Positions 1 to 4,379 of a stretch of 6,100 nt of DNA are shown piece by piece; positions within the stretch are counted from its first letter, which is position 1; the number at the start of each line of letters is the position of its first letter. Source of the DNA: Sphingomonas sp. Lineage in GTDB: Bacteria > Pseudomonadota > Alphaproteobacteria > Sphingomonadales > Sphingomonadaceae. The position numbers and the translations under genes are program-made. The notes beneath the pieces are model-generated. The model saw nothing but the letters and a program-made list of their open reading frames with translations, made no database searches and was not told the origin of the DNA. Location of the stretch: positions 1-6,100 of the forward strand of contig JAFBAM010000202.1 of NCBI GenBank assembly GCA_019247755.1, written 5' to 3'.

Positions 1-1
1 C

Positions 2-964
2 GGCTATCCGGAGGAATCCGCCGGCCGCCTGATGCAGCGCGACCTCTGCGCGGTGCCGGAACATTGGAAGGTCGGGCAGGTCATCGATTATCTGCGCTCG
101 ACCGAGGATTTGCCGACCGACTTCTGGGAAGTGTTCGTGGTCAGTCCCGACCACCATCCGGTCGGCACCTGCAAGTTGTCGACGATCCTGAGGACGCCGC
201 GCGGCACATTGGTCAGCGACATAATGGCCAGCGAGCAGACCTTGATCCCGGTCGACATGGACCAGGAGGATGTCGCGCTTCGCTTCCAGAAATATGCGCT
301 CGTTTCGGCTGCAGTGGTCGACGACGCAGGCCGGCTGGTCGGCATGATCACGGTCGACGACATCGTCCACATCATCCAGGAGGAAGCGGGCGAGGACGTG
401 CTGCTGCTGTCGGGGGCGGGCGAGGGCGACATCAACGAGCCGGTGCCGCTGACCGTCCGGCGGCGGCTGTTCTGGCTGGTGATCAACCTCGGCACCGCGA
501 TGATCGCAGCAAGCGTCGTCAGCCTATTCCAGGGCGAGATCGGCAAATATGCGGTGCTGGCGGTGCTGATGCCGATCGTCGCGGGGATGGGCGGCAATGC
601 GGGAACGCAAACGCTGGCGGTGGCGGTGCGGGCGCTGGCGACCAACCAGCTGACCGAATCAAACACGATTCGCGCCTTCGGGCGGGAGCTGACGATCGCC
701 CTTGCCAACGGTATCTCCCTCGGCCTGCTGATCGGCGTTGGCGTCGCGCTGATCTTCCACAACCCAGCGCTCGGCGCGGTGATCGGCGCGGCGATGGTGA
801 TCAACAATCTCGCGGCTGGGCTGGGCGGCATCCTGGTCCCGGTCACCCTCGACCGGATGGGCGTGGATCCCGCGGTGTCGTCAGCCGTATTCGTGACCAC
901 GATTACCGACGTCACCGGCTTCTTCAGCTTCCTCGGACTGGCAGCACTTTTCCTCGTTCACTAA
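2..964 (+). CDS. mgtE: Magnesium transporter MgtE, 3' part (5' end outside window)
   Basis: Inner-membrane Mg2+ channel/transporter gated by cytoplasmic Mg2+. The reading frame is open from base 2, so the start lies off the left edge. The ATG at 32 is internal: the codons before it (GYPEESAGRL) are typical of the start of the MgtE CBS region. Counting from that Met as 1, residues 1-115 form the paired CBS domains (DFWEVFVVSPD at 30-40, VVDDAGRLVGMITVDDI at 95-111). A linker/plug helix follows, then about five membrane segments from residue 145 to 308. Conserved pore motifs are present: MPIVAGMGGNAGTQT (180-194) and DPAVSSAVFVTTITDVTGF (279-297), whose Asp293 corresponds to the pore Mg2+ ligand of the family. 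The roughly 130-residue N-terminal Mg-sensing domain is not visible. It ends TAA, 9 bases before the DUF1489 gene, probably its operon partner. Confidence 0.97.
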   Translation, partial: GYPEESAGRLMQRDLCAVPEHWKVGQVIDYLRSTEDLPTDFWEVFVVSPDHHPVGTCKLSTILRTPRGTLVSDIMASEQTLIPVDMDQEDVALRFQKYALVSAAVVDDAGRLVGMITVDDIVHIIQEEAGEDVLLLSGAGEGDINEPVPLTVRRRLFWLVINLGTAMIAASVVSLFQGEIGKYAVLAVLMPIVAGMGGNAGTQTLAVAVRALATNQLTESNTIRAFGRELTIALANGISLGLLIGVGVALIFHNPALGAVIGAAMVINNLAAGLGGILVPVTLDRMGVDPAVSSAVFVTTITDVTGFFSFLGLAALFLVH

Positions 965-973
965 ATTGGTGGA

Positions 974-1375
974 GTGCCGACACTTCATCTGACCAAGGTC
1001 GCGTTTGCGTGCCGTGACCTCGACATGCTTCAAAGACGCGTCGCTGCCCGCGCGGTGGATGGCGTCATCCGCGTGCCGACCCGGATGCGGCCCAAGCGCG
1101 CGTCCGAGCTGATAGGCGGCAGGCTCTACTGGATCGTCAAGCACCGCATAATCGGCGGCGTCGAAATCCTTCGATTTGATGATCGCGAGGACGGCCGGAT
1201 CGACATCGTCTGCTCTGCGGAGCTTGTTACCGTGGCACCTCAGCCGCGGCGCGCGCACCAGGGCTGGCGCTACCTCGAAGAGGCCGATGCACCGTCAGCC
1301 GACGGCGATGCGAGCGGGGTCGGCGAGCTTCCTCCACAGCTTTATGGACGGCTCGCCGCACTGGCTCTGGTTTAG
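974..1375 (+). CDS. DUF1489 family protein, function unknown
   Basis: Small soluble protein of 133 residues, the usual length for DUF1489, a family of unknown function that I know mainly from Alphaproteobacteria. Family hallmarks are visible: the N-terminal LHLTKVAFAC (4-13), TRMRPKRASELIGG (36-49), LYWIVKH (51-57), PQPRRAHQGWRYLE (89-102) and a C-terminal ELPPQL (118-123). No signal peptide or membrane segment is seen. The GTG at 974 is chosen because the family begins right at LHL. The frame is the same as mgtE, and only ATT-GGT-GGA lies between the mgtE TAA and this GTG, so no better upstream start exists. The purine-rich GGTGGA directly abuts the start codon, too close for an ordinary Shine-Dalgarno. 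Translation may therefore depend on ribosomes finishing mgtE. The role is not known; the Mg2+-transport link is inferred only from position. Confidence 0.9.
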   Translation: MPTLHLTKVAFACRDLDMLQRRVAARAVDGVIRVPTRMRPKRASELIGGRLYWIVKHRIIGGVEILRFDDREDGRIDIVCSAELVTVAPQPRRAHQGWRYLEEADAPSADGDASGVGELPPQLYGRLAALALV

Positions 1376-1410
1376 TCGGATTGCCGACGCTATCGGCCCA
1401 ATCGGGAACT

Positions 1411-1416
1411 AGGGAG
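1411..1416 (+). promoter_or_regulatory. Ribosome binding site of the CADD-like gene
   Basis: AGGGAG ends 7 bases before the ATG at 1424. It supports that start over any downstream Met and indicates independent translation initiation despite the short 48-base gap after the DUF1489 gene. Confidence 0.7.
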
Positions 1417-1423
1417 ACGCGTC

Positions 1424-2095
1424 ATGACCACCACTTCGTCGCTTATCGATTCGAAGGTCGCGGCAAAGGCCATGCTGAGCCATCCGTTCTATCAGGCCTG
1501 GACCGAAGGCCGGCTGCCGCTCGACACGCTGCGCGATTATGCGCGGCAATATTTCCATCATGTCGAGGCATTCCCGCGCGCGGTGAGCGCGGTGCACAGC
1601 GTCTGCCCCGACCGCGAAGGCCGCCGCATGCTCGCCGAGAACCTCGCCGAGGAAGAGGGCATCGAAGGGGGCAAGCAGGACCATGCGACCCTTTGGCTGA
1701 TGTTCGCTTGCGGGCTTGGTGAAAGCGAGGGTGCGGTTCGCGGTCAGGCGCTCAATGCGGAGACGCAGGCGCTGATCGACACGTTCCGCAAGCTGTCGCG
1801 GCAGTCCTATGCCGCGGGCCTCGGCGCGCTCTACGCCTATGAGAGCCAGTTCCCGGGCGTCGCCTCTGCCAAGATCGAGGGCCTGATCGACCGCTACGGC
1901 ATCAGCGACGAAGCAACCCTTCGTTTCTTCCGGGTGCATGAGAGTGCGGACGTCGAGCACAGCTCGGTCTGCCGCGCATTGCTCGACCGGCTGCCCCAAG
2001 CGGAGAAGGCGGAAGCGGTGGCTGCCGGCGAGGAGCTGGCCGGCGCGCTGTGGAACTTCCTGTCGGGGGTCGAGGCCCGGACCTCAGTTCACTGA
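1424..2095 (+). CDS. CADD-family diiron-type protein (TenA/PqqC fold), putative p-aminobenzoate/folate metabolism
   Basis: A 223-residue all-helical protein resembling Chlamydia CADD ('CADD family putative folate metabolism protein'), within the TenA/PqqC/heme-oxygenase-like group. By my alignment from memory to C. trachomatis CADD, the metal ligands are all present: Glu77 (in NLAEEEG), His87 (QDHATLW), Glu140 (YAYESQFP), and His172, Asp176 and His179 (VHESADVEH). Tyr23 (HPFYQAW) and Lys150 (SAKIEG) align with CADD Tyr27 and Lys152, the residues reported to be used up in a self-sacrificing, oxygen-dependent synthesis of p-aminobenzoate. There is no signal peptide, so it should be cytoplasmic. 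Compared with CADD there are about three extra residues between Glu77 and His87. The gene follows mgtE and DUF1489 on the same strand and overlaps the stop of the convergent DUF2807 gene by 7 bases. The family call is strong; the reaction is inferred from residue conservation. A related TenA-like or other heme-oxygenase-like diiron oxidase is the alternative. Confidence 0.87.
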   Translation: MTTTSSLIDSKVAAKAMLSHPFYQAWTEGRLPLDTLRDYARQYFHHVEAFPRAVSAVHSVCPDREGRRMLAENLAEEEGIEGGKQDHATLWLMFACGLGESEGAVRGQALNAETQALIDTFRKLSRQSYAAGLGALYAYESQFPGVASAKIEGLIDRYGISDEATLRFFRVHESADVEHSSVCRALLDRLPQAEKAEAVAAGEELAGALWNFLSGVEARTSVH

Positions 2096-2097
2096 GG
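2082..2097. repeat. Inverted repeat over the convergent stop codons
   Basis: CCTCAGT (2082-2088) and ACTGAGG (2091-2097) are perfect reverse complements separated by TC. The repeat covers both stop codons of the converging genes (TGA at 2093-2095 on plus; 2089-2091 on minus). It could act as a weak bidirectional hairpin, but neither strand has a following T-tract, so I do not call it an intrinsic terminator. Confidence 0.4.
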
Positions 2098-2784
2098 CTT
2101 GCAGCCGCTGATGCTGGCCGAGCCCTGCACCTTCAGGTTGCAGGTCGGTTTGCCCGTCAGCCGAACGGTCGCAGGGCCCCAGCCGTTGACCTTCGCCGTG
2201 TCGGTGACGTTGGCGTCAACCGTCGCCGTGCCGTCGACGCTGAAGTCGGCGCTGGGTGTCGTCAGCTTCGAAGCATCGAGCGCGGACATGCCGCGCACGA
2301 GCGCGGTCATCTTGCCCGCCTTGCCGCCGATCTTGGCGTTGGCCGTGCCTTCGAGCGACACCGTCAACTGATCCACAGCGGCGTTCCCGATCGCGCTGAC
2401 GCCCGAGCCCTGGACGGTGAGGGTGAAGCCCAGTGCCTTCACCTTGTCGATGAGGATCGCGCCTGACCCGATCAGCGCAGCGTTGGTGAGGTCGTGCGTG
2501 CCGATGCTGACTTCGACCGGGCCCGGATCGGAGCCGGGGAATCCGCCCCATGACGGATTGGCCTGGACTACCAAAGTGTCGCCGCGGACGTCGATTGCGA
2601 CGCGGTCGATGGCGTTGGGCGATCCGCTGGCTCTTGCGAACGGCGCAACGCCGGTCGCCAGGGTGACCTTGTAGGGCCCCGCGACGCGGATCTTGGTGAA
2701 GCTGGTGATGCCGAAATTGCGGACCGCCGCGTCGGCGGGTGCGGCGACGGCGATCAGCGCCGCGGCGAGAAGGAAGGTGCGCAT
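2089..2784 (-). CDS. DUF2807 exported protein (GIN domain, beta-repeat), soluble periplasmic type
   Basis: A 231-residue secreted protein of the DUF2807 group (putative autotransporter-adhesin head, GIN domain; no known biochemical activity). It has a classical signal peptide, MRTFLLAAALIAVAAPADA, with likely cleavage after ADA around residue 19 or 20 and no lipobox. The mature part opens with FGITSFTKIRVAGPYKVTLATG, the usual DUF2807 start, followed by short repeats such as LIGSGAI (104-110), VQGSGVSAIGNA (124-135) and LEGTANAKIGG (144-154), consistent with a right-handed beta-helix. Two cysteines near the C terminus (215, 228) could form a disulfide. ATG 2784 is preferred over the GTG at 2802 because GGAAGG (2793-2798) lies 8 bases upstream and the signal peptide then starts cleanly. 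It lies 46 bases after the other DUF2807 gene and is probably cotranscribed with it. An unusual hairpin holds its start codon. Confidence 0.87.
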   Translation of the reverse strand: MRTFLLAAALIAVAAPADAAVRNFGITSFTKIRVAGPYKVTLATGVAPFARASGSPNAIDRVAIDVRGDTLVVQANPSWGGFPGSDPGPVEVSIGTHDLTNAALIGSGAILIDKVKALGFTLTVQGSGVSAIGNAAVDQLTVSLEGTANAKIGGKAGKMTALVRGMSALDASKLTTPSADFSVDGTATVDANVTDTAKVNGWGPATVRLTGKPTCNLKVQGSASISGCKPQ

Positions 2785-2798
2785 GTCACGCACCTTCC
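2772..2798 (-). promoter_or_regulatory. Perfect hairpin enclosing the ribosome binding site and start codon of the second DUF2807 gene
   Basis: In the mRNA sense the order is GGAAGGTGCG (2798-2789), a seven-base loop TGACATG (2788-2782), then CGCACCTTCC (2781-2772). The arms are exact reverse complements over 10 bp, 7 of them G-C. The Shine-Dalgarno GGAAGG lies wholly in the 5' arm, the ATG is in the loop, and codons 2-4 form the 3' arm. Such a structure would be expected to limit ribosome access unless it is opened by an upstream ribosome, heat, a protein or a small RNA. The structure is seen directly; the regulatory role is inferred. Confidence 0.6.
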
Positions 2799-2830
2799 AC
2801 ACTCATGGTTAACGAGCCTCTAAAGCGACC

Positions 2831-3550
2831 TTATGAGCAGCGAACGTCGCCGGCGCCGATCTTGTGCACGTTGCACTTGGCCCCGCCCGAAATCTCGACG
2901 TCGCCCGCGCCGACGATGCTGACATCGGCGGTGCCGCTGGCATGGGCCTTCACGCCGCCGGCGCCCGCGATCGACACCTTGACCTGCTCGGTCTGAATCC
3001 CTGAAGCGTCGACGTCGCCTGCGCCCGCCAGCGAATAATCGGCGGACTGCGCCTTGCCGGTGCCCTTGAAATTGCCGGCGCCCGCAAGCGAGACCTTGAG
3101 CTGCTGGACCTCGAGCGCGCCGATGGTGAGGTCGCCCGCCCCTGCTACCGCGCCCTTGAACTCGGGGCTCGCGACCTTGTCGACATTCATATCGCCGGCA
3201 CCGGCAAGCGTCGCGCCGGTCAGCTGGGGCAGGGTGACCGTGAAGGTGGCTTTGCCGTTGTAGGAATGGCCGAAGTGGAAAAAGCCGCCCTCACGCTCGG
3301 GGTGGATAACCAGCTTGCCGTCCTTCACCTCGACCGTCGTGTGCTCGAGCAGCTTTTCGGGGCCCTGCGCCGCGACAGAGAAATTGCCGCCAGTCCGGAT
3401 CACGACGTCGAACGGACCTGCGGCCTCGACCTGCTGAAAATTGCCCACTTGGTAATTGCGTGACACCGTCGGTCCGCCGTCTTCCTTGGCGTGGACCTGG
3501 CACCCCGAAAGGGCGGACGCGGCGATCACGGCCGCGACGGACTTGCGCAT
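2831..3550 (-). CDS. DUF2807 lipoprotein with GAGD beta-repeats
   Basis: A 239-residue exported DUF2807 (GIN domain) protein. MRKSVAAVIAASALSGC ends in a lipobox, LSGC, with Cys17 as the lipidation site, so it is probably membrane-anchored. After a linker, YQVGNFQQVEAAGPFDVVI (33-51) is the typical family start. From residue 115 the protein is built of repeats with the tetrapeptide GAGD or a variant at 117, 137, 157 (GAGN), 176, 196 (GAGG), 214 and 232. This spacing of 18-20 residues points to coils of a beta-helix. A Cys pair at 226 and 238 closes the C terminus. ATG 3550 is chosen because AGGAGG lies 5 bases upstream and the lipoprotein signal begins there; the open frame further upstream reads through promoter-like sequence. 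It is the first gene of a two-gene DUF2807 unit. No ligand or enzymatic activity is known for the family. Confidence 0.9.
   Translation of the reverse strand: MRKSVAAVIAASALSGCQVHAKEDGGPTVSRNYQVGNFQQVEAAGPFDVVIRTGGNFSVAAQGPEKLLEHTTVEVKDGKLVIHPEREGGFFHFGHSYNGKATFTVTLPQLTGATLAGAGDMNVDKVASPEFKGAVAGAGDLTIGALEVQQLKVSLAGAGNFKGTGKAQSADYSLAGAGDVDASGIQTEQVKVSIAGAGGVKAHASGTADVSIVGAGDVEISGGAKCNVHKIGAGDVRCS
2846..3208 (-). repeat. Seven GAGD-type coding repeats in the DUF2807 lipoprotein
   Basis: Seven imperfect units, 54-60 bases apart, each encode a G-A-G-(D/N/G) turn preceded by a hydrophobic residue. At the DNA level they show as recurrent CGCCGGCGCC-like and CGCCCGCGCC-like blocks on the plus strand. 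They are degenerate in DNA but regular in protein, which suggests old duplications kept by structural constraint. Confidence 0.75.
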
Positions 3551-3555
3551 GCTAT

Positions 3556-3561
3556 CCTCCT
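3556..3561 (-). promoter_or_regulatory. Strong ribosome binding site of the DUF2807 lipoprotein gene
   Basis: In mRNA sense this is AGGAGG, 5 bases before the ATG at 3550. It is the best Shine-Dalgarno in the window and fixes the start at 3550 rather than the ATG at 3616. Confidence 0.8.
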
Positions 3562-3569
3562 GCTTACGC

Positions 3570-3589
3570 TGTATTAGTGGCGCAATACA
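3570..3589. promoter_or_regulatory. Palindrome TGTATT-N8-AATACA, possible operator
   Basis: Perfect 6-bp arms TGTATT (3570-3575) and AATACA (3584-3589) flank an 8-base centre, 20 bases in all. It overlaps the candidate -10 element and lies 9 bases upstream of the AGGAGG ribosome binding site, where a repressor site would sit. In RNA it could instead form a weak hairpin. I do not recognise a known regulator consensus. Confidence 0.35.
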
Positions 3590-3610
3590 CTGACGCCGAA
3601 ACAGTCGCAA
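3582..3610 (-). promoter_or_regulatory. Candidate promoter of the DUF2807 pair
   Basis: Reading the minus strand, TTGCGA (3610-3605) is followed after 17 bases by TATTGC (3587-3582). It sits between the carD terminator and the strong ribosome binding site, where a promoter is expected. The -10 match is weak (three of six to TATAAT), so this is a position-supported guess. Confidence 0.3.
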
Positions 3611-3648
3611 GGGCAAAAAGAAAGGGCGCCCGGTGAGGGGCGCCCTTT
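3611..3648 (-). terminator. Intrinsic terminator downstream of carD
   Basis: In the direction of carD transcription, AAAGGGCGCCC (3648-3638) pairs exactly with GGGCGCCCTTT (3631-3621) around a 6-base loop, giving an 11-bp stem. It is followed at once by CTTTTTGCCC (3620-3611), a five-T run. It begins 24 bases past the carD stop and separates carD from the DUF2807 genes transcriptionally. Confidence 0.88.
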
Positions 3649-3672
3649 GAACCAGCCTATCGGCGGAAAGTG

Positions 3673-4206
3673 TTAAGCGACTTCCTTGGTCTTGTGATGG
3701 ACCAGCGCCGCCTTGTTCAGGATCTCGAGGATCTTGGCGAGCGCCGACTTCTCGTCGGTCTGCTCCATGGCGCCAAGCTCGCGCGCCAGGCGCGACGAGG
3801 CCGCCTCGAAAATCTGCCGCTCGGAATAGCTCTGCTCCGGCGCATCGTCCGGGCGGAACAGGTCGCGGGTAACTTCGGCGATCGAGGTCAGGTCGCCCGA
3901 ATTGATCTTCGCCTCATATTCCTGGGCGCGGCGCGACCACATGGTGCGCTTCACCTTCGGCCTGCCGGTCAGGGTCGCGAGGGCTTCCTTCATCGTCTTG
4001 TCGGACGACAGCTTGCGCATGCCGACCGAGTCCGCCTTGTTGACGGGAACGCGAAGGGTCATCTTCTCCTTCTCGAACCGCAGAACGTACAGCTCGAGAC
4101 GGGTTCCGGCGATTTCGGTGCTTTGCAGCTCGACGACGCGGCCAACGCCATGCTTGGGGTAAACAACATAATCGCCGACGTCGAAGCTAAGCGCCTTTGT
4201 AGCCAT
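3673..4206 (-). CDS. carD: CarD/CdnL-family RNA polymerase-binding transcriptional regulator
   Basis: A 177-residue cytoplasmic regulator that, in this family, binds the RNA polymerase beta subunit and stabilises open promoter complexes, affecting rRNA and growth genes. The N-terminal Tudor-like RNA polymerase-interacting domain is clear: FDVGDYVVYPKHGVGRVVEL (8-27), then YVLRFEKEKMTLRVPVNKADSVGMR (40-64). The C-terminal helical DNA-binding domain includes MWSRRAQEYEAKINSGD (89-105), whose Trp90 matches the conserved Trp that contacts the upstream edge of the bubble. Length is normal for the short CarD/CdnL form, without the extra domains of TRCF. The start is ATG 4206, with GGAAAGG (4213-4219) 6 bases upstream. 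It lies 173 bases downstream of dinB on the same strand, behind a structured leader, and has its own terminator, so it is probably a single-gene unit or partly reached from dinB. Confidence 0.96.
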   Translation of the reverse strand: MATKALSFDVGDYVVYPKHGVGRVVELQSTEIAGTRLELYVLRFEKEKMTLRVPVNKADSVGMRKLSSDKTMKEALATLTGRPKVKRTMWSRRAQEYEAKINSGDLTSIAEVTRDLFRPDDAPEQSYSERQIFEAASSRLARELGAMEQTDEKSALAKILEILNKAALVHHKTKEVA

Positions 4207-4379
4207 TGCTAACCTTTCCAGACTTGCGGCAACACGAGCCGACGCAATCTCGCATCGTCCCCCAAAACGACCCGGCGGTCGTGGCTCTGCTGCCTATGTT
4301 TAAGGCTTCCCTTGAATTTAAGGGCCACAGCTGAATCGCGGCGGCCCCTTTGTGTGACAATTTTATATCACAACTGACT
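4207..4379 (-). promoter_or_regulatory. dinB-carD intergenic region: AT-rich block and several hairpins
   Basis: This 173-base gap must hold the carD promoter or leader, but I find no convincing -35/-10 pair. Its contents are: (1) an AT-rich block with inverted repeat TGTGA (4353-4357) and TCACA (4368-4372), the only such block in the window; (2) a stem between 4343-4350 and 4320-4326 with one bulged base; (3) a competing 5-bp stem, 4309-4313 with 4320-4324; (4) a 6-bp stem ACGACC/GGTCGT (4267-4272 with 4277-4282), followed on the minus strand by TTT and then Gs, a weak terminator-like element. No known riboswitch or small RNA is recognised. Confidence 0.4.

Noticed and set aside
64..1017. 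A 317-codon plus frame overlapping mgtE, and minus frames at 88-915 and 881-1258
   Set aside because: MgtE and DUF1489 motifs account for the coding. The other frames are Arg/Gly/Ala- or Ser/Thr-rich shadows.
2785..2802. Alternative GTG start at 2802 for the second DUF2807 protein
   Set aside because: It would add MWKVRD before a good signal peptide and place the GGAAGG ribosome binding site inside the coding region.
2846..3208. CRISPR-like or tandem DNA repeat array
   Set aside because: The repeats are degenerate at DNA level, lie in frame, and are explained by the GAGD protein repeat.
3551..3616. Alternative ATG start at 3616 for the DUF2807 lipoprotein
   Set aside because: It adds 22 charged residues before a lipoprotein signal and runs through the palindrome, candidate promoter and AGGAGG site.
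3670..4212. A plus-strand open frame antisense to carD, almost the same length
   Set aside because: The minus-strand CarD has clear domains, a ribosome binding site and a downstream terminator. The plus frame matches nothing I know and is a shadow.
4353..4372. CRP or FNR binding site
   Set aside because: The half-sites TGTGA/TCACA resemble CRP, but the gap is 10 rather than 6, and the FNR pattern TTGAT-N4-ATCAA is absent. Kept only as an unassigned inverted repeat.
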